Notes: generated by a model not told the origin, from the letters alone. DNA of 64,000 nucleotides from Nocardioides soli (GCF_014191495.1 NZ_JACHWR010000001.1:1984001-2048000), one strand, 5' to 3'. Shown: positions 43,603 through 53,310, counted from the first letter of the stretch. A program made the numbers and translations.

Positions 43603-43865
43603 AGCGCGTCGTCCTTCGCCGCCTGGGCCGCGAGGTCGGCCTGCTTCGAGTCCACCAGCTCCTCGAACGCGCCGGTGTCACCGGACGACACCTGCTCCGC
43701 CTTCGCGACCAGTGTCTCGATCGGCCGGAGGTTGTGCGCGGGGCGGATCTCGGCGACGCGGTCACCGCGGCTGGTCAGGTAGACCACGTCACCCGCGCGC
43801 ACCGCCTCGAGCACCCGCGACGTGTGGTTCCGGAGCTCCCTGATGCCGAATTCACGGACGGCCAT
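43593..43865 (-). CDS. Phd/YefM family antitoxin
   Basis: 90 residues. The N-terminus FGIRELRNHTSRVLEAVRAGDVVYLTSRGDRVAEI is a typical Phd/YefM DNA-binding fold. The C-terminal acidic tail should neutralise the PIN toxin. An ATG at 43889 lies inside the palindromic operator and is rejected as start. Expected to repress its own operon from the 28-bp palindrome at 43876-43903. Confidence 0.83.
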   Translation of the reverse strand: MAVREFGIRELRNHTSRVLEAVRAGDVVYLTSRGDRVAEIRPAHNLRPIETLVAKAEQVSSGDTGAFEELVDSKQADLAAQAAKDDALWG

Positions 43866-43872
43866 GACCCCG

Positions 43873-43878
43873 AACGTA
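43873..43878 (-). promoter_or_regulatory. -10-like hexamer TACGTT for the Phd-VapC pair
   Basis: On the minus strand, 7 nt before ATG at 43865. It overlaps the end of the palindromic operator by 3 bp. Confidence 0.45.
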
Positions 43879-43903
43879 GCACTTTCCATGAAGAAGGTGC
43901 TAC
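43876..43903. promoter_or_regulatory. 28-bp palindrome, candidate Phd operator
   Basis: GTAGCAC and GTGCTAC, perfect 7-bp arms, plus an inner TTC/GAA match. It overlaps the -10-like hexamer, so binding should block transcription. Confidence 0.6.
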
Positions 43904-43927
43904 ACGTTTCCCGAGCGCGACATCCAC

Positions 43928-45094
43928 TCAGTCGCGACCGTAGATGTCGCGGGTGTAGACCTTCTCGGCGACGTCCTCGAGCACGTCGGTGCGCCGGTTG
44001 GCGACAATCACGTCGGCGCGCTCCTTGAACTCGCCCAGGTCGCGCACCACCTCGGCGTCGAGGAAGACCTCGCCGTCCAGGGCCGGCTCGTAGACGATCA
44101 CCTCGACACCCTCGGCCCGGATCCGCTTCATCACGCCCTGGATCGAGGACATCCGGAAGTTGTCCGAGCCCGACTTCATCACCAGCCGGTGGATGCCGAC
44201 GGTCCGCGGCTGGCGGCGGAGGATGTCGGCGGCCACGAAGTCCTTGCGCGTGGTGTTGGCCTCCACGATGGCGCTGATCAGGTTCTGCGGGACGTCGCGG
44301 TAGTTGGCCTGCAGCTGCTTGGTGTCCTTCGGCAGGCAGTAGCCGCCGTAGCCGAAGCTCGGGTTGTTGTAGTGGCTGCCGATGCGCGGGTCCAGACCCA
44401 CGCCCTCGATGATCTGGGCGGTGTCGAGGCCGTGCGTCGCGGCGTACGTGTCGAGCTCGTTGAAGTAGGCGACGCGCAGCGCGAGATAGGTGTTGGCGAA
44501 CAGCTTGATCGCCTCGGCCTCGGTGGAGTCGGTGAGCAGCACCGGTACGTCGTCGTCCTCGGCGCCCTCGAGCAGCAGGTCGGCGACCAGCTTGCCCGCC
44601 TCACCACGGTCGCCGACGACGATGCGTGAGGGGTGCAGGTTGTCGTGGAGCGCACGGCCCTCGCGCAGGAACTCCGGGCTGAAGACGATGCAGGTGTCCG
44701 GGTGCTCCTCGCGCAGCCGCCGGGTGAAGCCGACGGGCACCGTCGACTTGATCACCACCACGGCCGACGGAGTGACCGCGAGCACCTCCGCGACGACCGA
44801 CTCCACCGAGCTGGTGTCGAAGAAGTTGGTGCGCGGGTCGTAGTCGGTGGGCGTGGCGACCACGGCCACCTCGACGTCGGCGTACGCCGCCTTCCGGTCC
44901 GAGGTCGCAGTCAGCCGGAGGTCGCACTCGGCGAAGTACTCCTCCAGCTCCGGATCCTCCAGCGGGGACACCCGGCGGTTGACCTGGTCGATCCGACCGG
45001 GATCGAGGTCGACGGCCCAGACGTCGTGCCGTCGGGCGAGGATGACGGCGTTGGAGAGTCCGACGTACCCGAGGCCGACGATGGCGATCTTCAC
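43928..45094 (-). CDS. ugd: UDP-glucose 6-dehydrogenase
   Basis: 388 residues. [16 protein letters not shown] binds [14 protein letters not shown] and FSPEFLREG are conserved; [14 protein letters not shown] holds the catalytic cysteine. It oxidises UDP-glucose to UDP-glucuronate, a uronic acid donor for acidic polysaccharides. TAGGCT is 6 nt before the GTG start. Divergent from cysD. Confidence 0.87.
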   Translation of the reverse strand: MKIAIVGLGYVGLSNAVILARRHDVWAVDLDPGRIDQVNRRVSPLEDPELEEYFAECDLRLTATSDRKAAYADVEVAVVATPTDYDPRTNFFDTSSVESVVAEVLAVTPSAVVVIKSTVPVGFTRRLREEHPDTCIVFSPEFLREGRALHDNLHPSRIVVGDRGEAGKLVADLLLEGAEDDDVPVLLTDSTEAEAIKLFANTYLALRVAYFNELDTYAATHGLDTAQIIEGVGLDPRIGSHYNNPSFGYGGYCLPKDTKQLQANYRDVPQNLISAIVEANTTRKDFVAADILRRQPRTVGIHRLVMKSGSDNFRMSSIQGVMKRIRAEGVEVIVYEPALDGEVFLDAEVVRDLGEFKERADVIVANRRTDVLEDVAEKVYTRDIYGRD

Positions 45095-45100
45095 CCCCCG

Positions 45101-45106
45101 AGCCTA
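45101..45106 (-). promoter_or_regulatory. -10-like hexamer TAGGCT for ugd
   Basis: On the minus strand, 6 nt before GTG at 45094. Confidence 0.4.
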
Positions 45107-45226
45107 GGCGGGTGACCACCCCCGTGGGCGGGCATGGACCGTTTCGCCGGGACGCCACTCGACGCCGTAAAGTGAAGCGAGCCACTCGACTTGATCGGCA
45201 CTTCGTCGCTGACGAGGCCGGATCGC

Positions 45227-45232
45227 TACGAT
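45227..45232 (+). promoter_or_regulatory. Possible -10 TACGAT for cysDN
   Basis: TACGAT 39 nt before the cysD ATG gives a leader containing GAGGAGAGG. No convincing -35. A 10-bp direct repeat GCCACTCGAC occurs upstream at 45154 and 45181. Confidence 0.35.
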
Positions 45233-45270
45233 GTGGGCTGCTTGTCCCGAGGAGAGGTCGCAATCCAGTC

Positions 45271-46185
45271 ATGACCGCAACGCACGCCGACTACCGGCTG
45301 AGTCAGCTCGACCAGCTGGAGGCGGAGTCGATCCACATCTTCCGCGAGGTCGCCGCCGAGTTCGAGAAGCCCGTCCTGATGTTCTCGGGCGGCAAGGACT
45401 CGATCGTGATGATGCGCCTGGCGGAGAAGGCGTTCTACCCCGCGAAGATCCCGTTCCCGGTGCTGCAGGTCGACACCGGCTACGACTTCCCCGAGGTGAT
45501 CGCCTGTCGCGACAACTGGGTCAACCGGCTCGGTGCCCGCCTGATCGTGGCGAGTGTCGAGGAGGCGATCAAGGACGGCATCGTCATCGACGACGGCAAG
45601 ACGTCGCGGAACCGCCTCCAGATCGGCACGCTGCTGAACGCACTCGAGGAGGGTGGCTTCACCGCCGCCTTCGGCGGCGGTCGCCGCGACGAGGAGAAGG
45701 CCCGCGCGAAGGAGCGCGTCTACTCCCACCGTGACGAGTTCGGTCAGTGGGACCCGAAGAACCAGCGCCCCGAGCTGTGGAGCCTGTACAACGGCCGGAT
45801 CCACGAGGGCGAGCACATGCGGATCTTCCCGATCTCCAACTGGACCGAGCTGGACATCTGGCACTACATCGGCCGCGAGGGCATCGAGATCCCCTCGATC
45901 TACTTCTCCCACCAGCGCCGCGTCTTCGAGCGCGACGGGATGCTGCTGACCGAGTCGGACTACAACCCGCTGCGCGCCGGTGAGACCGCGACCGAGCGGA
46001 CCGTCCGGTTCCGCACCGTCGGCGACCTCACCCTCACCGGGTGTGTGGAGTCCGAGGCCGACACCATCGACAAGATCATCGACGAGATCGCCATCGCCCG
46101 CGTCACCGAGCGCGGCGCGACCCGTGGCGACGACCGGTTCTCCGAGGCAGCGATGGAGGACCGGAAGAAGGAAGGCTACTTCTGA
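45271..46185 (+). CDS. cysD: Sulfate adenylyltransferase subunit 2
   Basis: 304 residues. LMFSGGKDSIVMMRLAEKAF is the PP-loop ATP-pyrophosphatase motif; RRDEEKARAKERVYSHRDEF and NWTELDIWHYI are CysD signatures. With CysN it makes APS from sulfate and ATP. The start at 45271 fits the CysD family N-terminus, which begins near here. Overlaps cysN by 1 nt. No cysH or other assimilatory reductase follows, so APS may go to PAPS. Confidence 0.92.
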   Translation: MTATHADYRLSQLDQLEAESIHIFREVAAEFEKPVLMFSGGKDSIVMMRLAEKAFYPAKIPFPVLQVDTGYDFPEVIACRDNWVNRLGARLIVASVEEAIKDGIVIDDGKTSRNRLQIGTLLNALEEGGFTAAFGGGRRDEEKARAKERVYSHRDEFGQWDPKNQRPELWSLYNGRIHEGEHMRIFPISNWTELDIWHYIGREGIEIPSIYFSHQRRVFERDGMLLTESDYNPLRAGETATERTVRFRTVGDLTLTGCVESEADTIDKIIDEIAIARVTERGATRGDDRFSEAAMEDRKKEGYF

Positions 46186-47492
46186 TGAGCGACCTCACCA
46201 CCGACCTCACGAAGGCTGAGGTTGCGCAGGAGTCCCGGAACATGGACCTCCTCCGGTTCGCCACCGCGGGCTCCGTCGACGACGGCAAGTCGACCCTCAT
46301 CGGTCGGCTGCTGCTGGACTCCAAGTCGATCTTCGAGGACCAGCTCGAGGCCGTCGAGGCCACCAGCCAGTCCAAGGGCTACGACTACACCGACCTGGCG
46401 CTGCTGACCGACGGGCTGCGCTCGGAGCGCGAGCAGGGCATCACGATCGATGTGGCGTACCGCTACTTCGCGACCCCGACGCGGAAGTTCATCATCGCCG
46501 ACACCCCCGGGCACGTGCAGTACACCCGGAACATGGTCACCGGCGCCTCCACCGCCGACCTGGGGCTGGTGCTCGTCGACGCCCGTCAGGGGCTGACCGA
46601 GCAGTCGCGGCGGCACGCGGTGATCCTCTCGCTGCTGCGCGTTCCCCACCTGGTGCTCGCGGTCAACAAGATGGACCTGGTCGACTACGACCAGGCCGTC
46701 TTCGAGAAGATCCACGCCGAGTTCACCCAGTTCGCCACCAAACTGAACATCCCCGACCTCCAGGTCATCCCGATCTCGGCGCTCAAGGGCGACAACGTCG
46801 TCGAACGATCCGCCCAGATGTCCTGGTACTCCGGCCCGACCCTGATGCACCACCTCGAGAACGTCCACGTCGCCTCCGACCGCGACCTCGTCGACGTCCG
46901 ATTCCCGGTGCAGTACGTCGTACGCCCCAAGTCCGACGAGCACCACGACTACCGCGGCTACGGCGGGATGGTCGCCGGGGGCGTCCTCAAGCCGGGCGAC
47001 GAGGTCGTCGTCCTGCCCTCGGGCATGACCTCGAAGATCGCCGGCATCGACCTGTTCGACAAGGAGGTCACCGAGGCCTTCCCGCCCATGTCGGTCACCG
47101 TGCGTCTCGAGGACGACCTCGACGTCTCCCGCGGCGACCTGATCGCGCGGGTCAACAACGCTCCCAAGCCGTCCCAGGACATCGACGCGATGATCTGCTG
47201 GATGACCAACGAGCCGCTCCGCCCCCGGCAGAAGCTCGCCATCAAGCACACCACCCGCTCGGCGCGCGCGCTGGTCAAGGACATCCAGTACCGCCTCGAC
47301 GTCAACACCCTGCACCGCGACCAGGAGACCCGGGAGCTCGGCCTCAACGAGATCGGCCGCGTCCAGCTGCGCACCACCGTGCCCCTGCTGTGCGACCCCT
47401 ACTCCAAGAACCGCGCCACCGGCTCCTTCATCCTCATCGACGAAGCCACCGGCGTCACCGTCGGCGCGGGGATGATCAACACCGGCAGCTGA
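46185..47492 (+). CDS. cysN: Sulfate adenylyltransferase subunit 1 (GTPase)
   Basis: 435 residues. GTPase motifs are present: GSVDDGKSTLIGRLL (G1), DTPGHVQYTRNM (G3) and NKMDLVDY (G4), followed by EF-Tu-like beta domains. It drives CysD by GTP hydrolysis. The length matches stand-alone CysN; there is no C-terminal APS kinase (CysC) domain, so kinase activity must come from elsewhere, such as the fusions at 15794 and 40047. Confidence 0.92.
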   Translation: MSDLTTDLTKAEVAQESRNMDLLRFATAGSVDDGKSTLIGRLLLDSKSIFEDQLEAVEATSQSKGYDYTDLALLTDGLRSEREQGITIDVAYRYFATPTRKFIIADTPGHVQYTRNMVTGASTADLGLVLVDARQGLTEQSRRHAVILSLLRVPHLVLAVNKMDLVDYDQAVFEKIHAEFTQFATKLNIPDLQVIPISALKGDNVVERSAQMSWYSGPTLMHHLENVHVASDRDLVDVRFPVQYVVRPKSDEHHDYRGYGGMVAGGVLKPGDEVVVLPSGMTSKIAGIDLFDKEVTEAFPPMSVTVRLEDDLDVSRGDLIARVNNAPKPSQDIDAMICWMTNEPLRPRQKLAIKHTTRSARALVKDIQYRLDVNTLHRDQETRELGLNEIGRVQLRTTVPLLCDPYSKNRATGSFILIDEATGVTVGAGMINTGS

Positions 47493-47494
47493 AC

Positions 47495-47530
47495 TCGGTG
47501 GCGAATCAGTTCCAACGGATTCGCCACCGA
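47495..47530 (+). terminator. Strong hairpin terminator after cysDN
   Basis: TCGGTGGCGAATC and GATTCGCCACCGA, perfect 13-bp arms with a 10-nt loop, start 3 nt after the cysN stop. It also marks the boundary with the lower-GC block. Confidence 0.75.
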
Positions 47531-47675
47531 CGTTAGACCGGGCTGACAGGGCGATGACGCACGACCGCGTCGTCGCCCGGTCAGCATTTTGGCAGCATGA
47601 AACCTCAAGCGTTCGAGCATGCGACGATATGACCCGAAGGCTGGACAGCGTCGCCCCGCAGCGAACGGAGACGGA

Positions 47676-48848
47676 ATGACCCAGCGAGTCCTGATGCTCG
47701 CCAAAGCATTCCCACCCGTCACTGGGGGGATCGAAACCTTCTCCGAGCAGGTCGCGCGCGCCTACCTCCGGGCGAAGGTGAGGGTAGATGTCATCACTCA
47801 GACCACGCTCCCCGCCGGTCGCAGCGAGGTCCAGTACCCTGAGGGATACCTTCAACTCCTCAATGCCGGGCCTGGTCCTCAAGCGCCAACGGGACTCAGG
47901 CTCAGCAGGTTGGCACGCGAGCTTCTGAAATCCGAGGAGTATGCCTACATTCACGCGACCAGTTGGCGCGCTGGCTTAGCGACACTACCGGTCCGACGCG
48001 GGGTGCCGCTGTTTGTATCCGTCCATGGGCGTGAAGTCCTGATCGTTCCCCGTGCCATGCGTCCCCTGATGCGTGCCACCTTCCGGCAAGCAACCGCCGT
48101 GGCTGCGGTGTCGACAGCGACGAAGCAGTTTGCATACTCAATGTGGGGCGATGCCATCGGAGCAGACTCCTGGAGAGTCATCGGAAACGGATTGTCGTTC
48201 CCACCTCAGCCGACACGTGACCATACGGAAGATATGCAGGCGCGCCCACTGCGCATTCTGACCTTGGCGCGCCTCGTGCCGAGGAAGAACGTACAAGGGT
48301 GCCTATCCGCGCTCGCGCAACTGACGGCTTCCGGACGAACCGACTTCGAATATCGGATCGCTGGAAGCGGTCCCCTGGCCGATGAGCTTCGCCAACAGAG
48401 CGATTCCCTCCGACTCTCCGGGCAAGTGCGCTTCCTCGGACGGGTTCCCGACGCGGACGTCGCCGCCTTGTATAGATGGGCTGACGTCTTCCTTCACCCA
48501 CAAGTCGTCGCCAACGACGGCACCGACGTTGAAGGCTTCGGGATCACGATCGCCGATGCGATGTCCTTCGGATGTGCTGTCATCGCCGGCGACAAGGCTG
48601 GTCCGAGCGACTTCATCACCGACCAGAGGACTGGCTACTTGGTTGACGGCAACGATCCTCAAGCCATCCAGCAAGCCGTTCGACGCCTGTTGGACGATCG
48701 TGGCCTTGCCCGCAGTCTTGGATCGGCGGGCCAGCAGAGCGTAACGGAAATGCTCTCCTGGGACGACCACGTCAAACGGGTCCTTGAGATCATGGCACCG
48801 CAACCCGGCCCTGCCCAGGCAGAGTCGCGCTGGGGTGCGACCCCGTGA
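47676..48848 (+). CDS. Glycosyltransferase family 4
   Basis: 390 residues. ATG at 47676 is preceded by ACGGAGACGGA. GT-B fold: MLAKAFPPVTGGIETFSEQV at the N-terminus, VSVHGREVL, ILTLARLVPRKNVQG starting the C-terminal Rossmann domain, and EGFGITIADAMSFG with the donor-binding ExxxxxxxE-like region. It transfers a sugar from an NDP-sugar; which is unknown. First gene of the lower-GC polysaccharide block. Confidence 0.83.
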   Translation: MTQRVLMLAKAFPPVTGGIETFSEQVARAYLRAKVRVDVITQTTLPAGRSEVQYPEGYLQLLNAGPGPQAPTGLRLSRLARELLKSEEYAYIHATSWRAGLATLPVRRGVPLFVSVHGREVLIVPRAMRPLMRATFRQATAVAAVSTATKQFAYSMWGDAIGADSWRVIGNGLSFPPQPTRDHTEDMQARPLRILTLARLVPRKNVQGCLSALAQLTASGRTDFEYRIAGSGPLADELRQQSDSLRLSGQVRFLGRVPDADVAALYRWADVFLHPQVVANDGTDVEGFGITIADAMSFGCAVIAGDKAGPSDFITDQRTGYLVDGNDPQAIQQAVRRLLDDRGLARSLGSAGQQSVTEMLSWDDHVKRVLEIMAPQPGPAQAESRWGATP

Positions 48849-49008
48849 ACAATCGGCGGTCCTCGGCCATGTGCGAGCAACGAAATCTAAACGCCGAAAC
48901 AGCAAGCCAGCAACCATCCGGGTTCGGATTGTGGCATGTCTGTGCTACGCCATTGCCGACAACGACTCGGCACACTCGTAGCCCTGGACGCTCGTTGTGA
49001 GGCGGTTC

Positions 49009-50334
49009 ATGGTTCCGATCACGAGCCGATATGGCGCTGTCATGGTGCAGTTCGTCACGATTGCAGTCATCGCCCGGCACCTATCGTCAGACGACTTGGC
49101 CAGCTACTTCGTCGTGATGGGGATCGTGCTTGCGACGTACTTCGCCGCCGGACTCGGACTACCTGATGGGCTAGTACGCCATGTACCCCGAACGTCCATC
49201 ACCAGCCGAACTACCGCCGTTGCGCTCCTGAAACGTGCATTCTTGATTTCTCTTGCCACAGTCCCAGTCGGCGGCGCTTTCTGCGGTTTGGCTATCGGGA
49301 TAGTCACCGAGTCGGGGCTGATCGGACTCCTGGCCGGCACCTGGTGGGTGTGCTACGGCGTCATCTTCGTGTCCGCACAGGTAGTTGTCGCTTCAGGAAG
49401 CCCAAACCTGGGCAGTGCGATCTTCTACACCTTCGCAAACGTCGGACAGATTCTGTTGACCGTCCCACTCGTGCTCGCCGGCATGGCCTCGTTGACGGAG
49501 ACCCTGTTGGCGACCTGCGTGGGCTGCGGTTTGGCGGCGTTGATTTCGCTGGGGCTCGCCGTCACGAAACAGCGACGCACGGACATTCCTCCCTCATTAG
49601 CGATGAACCGGTCGGAAGTCCCCCCGCTCGGCACCGTCTGGCGGGACGGCGCATTCATGGGTGCTGCCCGGATCGTGCAGGGGTGCCTTATCTGGAGTCC
49701 CGTCTGGGCTGCGGGCGTCATCTTACCTGGCGCGGACACGGCGAACGTGGCGTTGGCGGGTCGTCTGACGTCGGCGGTCGGAGCGGTTATCGCGGCGATC
49801 CGCTTCTCCATCAGGCCGGAACTCGCCACGAACGCGGCATCCGGCAACTGGGCAGCCATCGAACGACGGGGTCGGTCGATCGCCCTAGCGGCGTCGTCCA
49901 TTGCCGTCCTCTCCATCGTCGGAGCAGCAGCCCTGGCTGATCCTGTTCTGACAGCCGCCTTCGGCACTGAATTCAGTGGCGCGCACTGGATCTTGGTGGC
50001 CATGTTGTTCGCCACCCTGGCCGAGAGCTTTGGTGGACCGGTTGACGAAGTTCTACGTATGTCCGGGTACGCACGAGAGGCATTCGTCGCACAAGCCGTC
50101 CTTCTTCCCGCTGGCTTCGGCGCTGAGGTCATTGCTGCGGCTCTGGCGGGGCCTGTGGCGCTCGCCTCCACGTTCGCTGCAGTGGTCGGAGCCCTCTACG
50201 GATACTTCGTCGCGAAGTTGTATCGTTCCGAAGGAGTGCTTGTCCTAACCCCGCCCCTTTCTCGTGTGATGTCGACGCCGACCCGGTTGGTCTCCAACGC
50301 TGACGAAGCAGCCGAGGCGACCGCGAAGTCATGA
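49009..50334 (+). CDS. Oligosaccharide flippase (Wzx-like)
   Basis: 441 residues with 12 or so hydrophobic segments and few charged loops, in the manner of MATE/Wzx polysaccharide exporters. ATG at 49009 has GAGG 6 nt upstream; GTG at 48997 is less likely. It would flip undecaprenyl-linked repeat units across the membrane. The stop overlaps the heparinase-like gene by 4 nt. The 160 bp before it contain no other gene that I can support. Confidence 0.72.
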   Translation: MVPITSRYGAVMVQFVTIAVIARHLSSDDLASYFVVMGIVLATYFAAGLGLPDGLVRHVPRTSITSRTTAVALLKRAFLISLATVPVGGAFCGLAIGIVTESGLIGLLAGTWWVCYGVIFVSAQVVVASGSPNLGSAIFYTFANVGQILLTVPLVLAGMASLTETLLATCVGCGLAALISLGLAVTKQRRTDIPPSLAMNRSEVPPLGTVWRDGAFMGAARIVQGCLIWSPVWAAGVILPGADTANVALAGRLTSAVGAVIAAIRFSIRPELATNAASGNWAAIERRGRSIALAASSIAVLSIVGAAALADPVLTAAFGTEFSGAHWILVAMLFATLAESFGGPVDEVLRMSGYAREAFVAQAVLLPAGFGAEVIAAALAGPVALASTFAAVVGALYGYFVAKLYRSEGVLVLTPPLSRVMSTPTRLVSNADEAAEATAKS

Positions 50335-52040
50335 AGCTCGCCATCCGTCTGGCTCGCCAAGCACGATTCGTCCGACGACTCACGATACGCATGGTTCTAG
50401 GCCGCCTCCGCCAAGAAGCTATCCGTCGGTATGTCGCCCCGGTTTCGTGGCACCGGCGCTCTCGCGAGGTCCGCACGCGGGATCTCCGGGGTTTGGCTGC
50501 CCTACGCGCCTTTGCCGACGCGTACTCCCCCCAGGGAACCAGGTTTGAGTCTGTCGTGCCGCTACTCCACCGCGGGACCTTTGTATCGGGCGGCATCACG
50601 AAGGAGTTCGGGTCACCGGACAAGGTCCAGTGGGGCAAGGAGATCGCCGAGAACCCCGCTGCATACCGGTGGGAACACGATCTCGCCTACTTCAACTTTG
50701 CGTTGCCGCTCATTGATTGCGACCCGGAGCGTGGCCTCAGCACCGTCGCCATCCTTCTCAGGGCCATGGAGACGCAAGCGGATGCTGATCCGGGCGACCT
50801 TCGCAAGTTCCACTGGTCACCAATAGCCATGGCCTACCGGTGCATGTCACTTACGGCGGCGCTTGCTCGGGTCCCACACGGCCACATCGGCTCGTACCCC
50901 GATCGATGGATTCTCGCGCGTCATGTGCGATTCTGTGGCGGAATGCTACGACTGCAGGCCGAACGGTACTTAGGTTTCAACCACGCCGTCTTTACGGAGA
51001 TGGGTTTGATGGTTGCTCATGCACTCCAGGGTCGGGAGCGTTCCGCTCGTCGTTCAGCCGTTCGAGTGCTCCGGACTCTGTCTCGCTGCATCACGACCGA
51101 TGGTGTTTGGGCCGAGCGTTCGCCCACCTATCACATACACATGCTTTCCATGGCGCAATGCCTGAAAACCAGTGGCAGCCTTCCGGCACGGTTCGAAGCC
51201 GAAGCCGTGCGCGTGGAGAACGTTATGCGGGAGGCAATGGACGCCATCGTGCACGTCGACGGCGAAGTGGCCGTGTTCAACGATGCTGCCATCGGAGATG
51301 CCGTCACACCTTCGTCGGTCGGCTGGGTTCCCAGCGCGGCGCCCCGCGACCTCGTGCTGACCGACGCCGGCTACGCGCACATCATCCGCGATCGGCTCAG
51401 CGTGATATTCGATGCCGGCCCCATGGGTCCGAGGGAGGTTCTGGGGCACGGACATGCAGACTTCCTTTCCATTCAGGTCTGCATCGCCGGAGCGCGAGTT
51501 GTCGTCGACCCGGGCGTTGCTGCCATCGCTGCTGGGCGTGACCGCGATTGGACGAGATCTGCGGAGTCCCACAACGGTCCCACCTACGGCGGCGTCGAGC
51601 CGGCCGAATTTTTTGGAGCATGGCGCGTGGGCTGGAGTGGTACCGCGTCGCTTTCAGCCTTGGTTCGGCACTCAGAGCGGGAGGTCGAGTTGGCGGGCAC
51701 CGCTGACGGGTATTCCAGGTTTGGGGGAGGCGTGTCCCGGCGGCTGATCGTCTCCGACGACGCAGTATTGCTGCGCGACACGTGGGTTCCTATCCGCGGA
51801 AGGCAGATGGTCAGCCGCTTCATCGTGGACGAGGCGTGGCGGATCGACTCAACCGAGTCGGCGCTCGGTCTCCGGCACCACTCGGGAGCCAGGGCTCAGT
51901 TCTCTCTGACTACCGGCACCCTCGGCTCGATCCGAGCCGTCCACCACTTTCCTCGTGGCCCCTCCGAGCCGTGTCTTGGACGCGAGATCGAGTTTCTAGC
52001 GCCCGACGGACTTCTCGAATTGGAGATCAGAGCGCTCTGA
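50331..52040 (+). CDS. Heparinase II/III family protein
   Basis: 569 residues. The N-terminal part is an alpha/alpha toroid: NPAAYRWEHDLAYFNFALPL, then NHAVFTEMGLMVAHAL with the conserved Asn-His. The C-terminal heparinase II/III domain has GHGHADFLSIQVC, which carries the catalytic His region. These enzymes cleave uronate-containing polysaccharides. No signal peptide is evident, as in many capsule-cluster members. Coupled to the flippase by a 4-nt overlap. It may trim or quality-control the polymer; a biosynthetic, non-lytic role is also possible. Confidence 0.78.
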   Translation: MKLAIRLARQARFVRRLTIRMVLGRLRQEAIRRYVAPVSWHRRSREVRTRDLRGLAALRAFADAYSPQGTRFESVVPLLHRGTFVSGGITKEFGSPDKVQWGKEIAENPAAYRWEHDLAYFNFALPLIDCDPERGLSTVAILLRAMETQADADPGDLRKFHWSPIAMAYRCMSLTAALARVPHGHIGSYPDRWILARHVRFCGGMLRLQAERYLGFNHAVFTEMGLMVAHALQGRERSARRSAVRVLRTLSRCITTDGVWAERSPTYHIHMLSMAQCLKTSGSLPARFEAEAVRVENVMREAMDAIVHVDGEVAVFNDAAIGDAVTPSSVGWVPSAAPRDLVLTDAGYAHIIRDRLSVIFDAGPMGPREVLGHGHADFLSIQVCIAGARVVVDPGVAAIAAGRDRDWTRSAESHNGPTYGGVEPAEFFGAWRVGWSGTASLSALVRHSEREVELAGTADGYSRFGGGVSRRLIVSDDAVLLRDTWVPIRGRQMVSRFIVDEAWRIDSTESALGLRHHSGARAQFSLTTGTLGSIRAVHHFPRGPSEPCLGREIEFLAPDGLLELEIRAL

Positions 52041-52046
52041 CCCGCG

Positions 52047-53195
52047 CTAGGAACTCTGTAGGTCCCTGGGCTCGACGTCAGTTCGGCTACCCCGATCGCT
52101 GACGAACAAGAGCCAGTTTCTAATTCGACCGGTGTGCGCTTCGCCCAGGAAGAAGGCTGGATAGCAAGCAGCAGCAATGAGACCGGACGCGACGTAGACG
52201 ACGACCACTTCGACACTGGCCGAAAACTCAGTCTTCGCGCCGATCGCCGTGGCGACAAAAGCGACGATCGGGCGGTGAAACGCGTACAGGGTGTAGGACC
52301 AGGCGCCGACCCACGCCCAACGCGACACCCATCGCCGCTGCCAGGCCGCCGACGGCCTCGTCGCATAGCTGACCAACGGTAGACTTGCGACACCCACGAC
52401 AAGAAACCGGATCTCATCCGAAATCGACGAAACACTGGTCGCTGCACAGACAATAGCCAGTCCGAGCGCAGCAACCCCGACGCTGCGCGGGGCGACTGGA
52501 TCCTGAGTGACACGCCGGACGTCGTGCCACATCGCAAGCGCGACGCCAAGAAGCCATGCCGGGATCAGCCAAAGCAGGTGCCAACCGAACAGCGCGATGA
52601 CACCGAAGACAATTACGACGTTTATGCCGACTCTGATGACGCTGCGCGAACGCGCTTGCGCCAAGGCCAGCACGCCGGCGGCGAATACCACGTAGAACCA
52701 GAACTCATAGGACAGCGACCACAACGACCCGTTGCTACCGATCGGGTCACATCGCGCATCCTGCAGGAAGGCCAGGTTGCAGACTACCTCCCGGGCAGTC
52801 GGCGTCTCGTCTGCCTCGGCCGAGGCAGCGTTGGGCTCGAAGAGGCCACGGGTCCACCAGTCGACCACTAGCGTGAATAGAATCGTCGGCACGAGGACGA
52901 CATAGAGGCGCGAGAGGCGGCGGATCGCGTACGTCCTCCAGGTGAATCGGTTGGCTCGGACGTTCCGGACAACCTGCCCACCAACGAGAAAGCCCGACAC
53001 CACGAAGAAGAGAGCTACGGCCTCCGCAGCGAATCCAGTCGGGGCCAAGGCTAGCTTCTGCCAACCCTCGCCCTGCTTTGGGTGCCCCTGCGCCACGAGG
53101 ATCTGCGCTCGCGTGTGTCCCATCACTACCGCAAAGGCCGCAAGACCACGAAGCGCATCCAGAGCAACGAGGTTGTGCCTGTGAGGTGCCTCCAC
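52047..53195 (-). CDS. Acyltransferase family 3 membrane protein
   Basis: 382 residues with about ten membrane segments. ALDALRGLAAFAVVMGHTRAQ contains the catalytic His of the acyltransferase 3 (OafA/NodX) family, and FFVVSGFLVGGQVV and SLWSLSYEFWFYVVF are conserved. It would O-acetylate or otherwise acylate a surface sugar. TAGGCT is 6 nt before its GTG. Convergent with the heparinase-like gene (6 bp between stops). Confidence 0.85.
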   Translation of the reverse strand: MEAPHRHNLVALDALRGLAAFAVVMGHTRAQILVAQGHPKQGEGWQKLALAPTGFAAEAVALFFVVSGFLVGGQVVRNVRANRFTWRTYAIRRLSRLYVVLVPTILFTLVVDWWTRGLFEPNAASAEADETPTAREVVCNLAFLQDARCDPIGSNGSLWSLSYEFWFYVVFAAGVLALAQARSRSVIRVGINVVIVFGVIALFGWHLLWLIPAWLLGVALAMWHDVRRVTQDPVAPRSVGVAALGLAIVCAATSVSSISDEIRFLVVGVASLPLVSYATRPSAAWQRRWVSRWAWVGAWSYTLYAFHRPIVAFVATAIGAKTEFSASVEVVVVYVASGLIAAACYPAFFLGEAHTGRIRNWLLFVSDRGSRTDVEPRDLQSS

Positions 53196-53201
53196 GGCAT
53201 G

Positions 53202-53207
53202 AGCCTA
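53202..53207 (-). promoter_or_regulatory. -10-like hexamer TAGGCT for acyltransferase
   Basis: On the minus strand, 6 nt before GTG at 53195. Confidence 0.4.
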
Positions 53208-53310
53208 GGTGCGCGGGAGAACGGAGGCGTGAAGTCAGAAGAACTAGGGCGAAACTCACAAGACGCACTCGATCACCACCGACCACTGATGCGACCCTTG
53301 TCACCCAAGC

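Noticed and set aside
43879..43889. ATG at 43889 as antitoxin start
   Set aside because: It lies within the palindromic operator; ATG at 43865 gives the normal Phd N-terminus and a 7-nt spacing from the hexamer.
45095..45270. Riboswitch upstream of cysD
   Set aside because: No SAM-riboswitch-like stem set or conserved core could be seen in the short leader.
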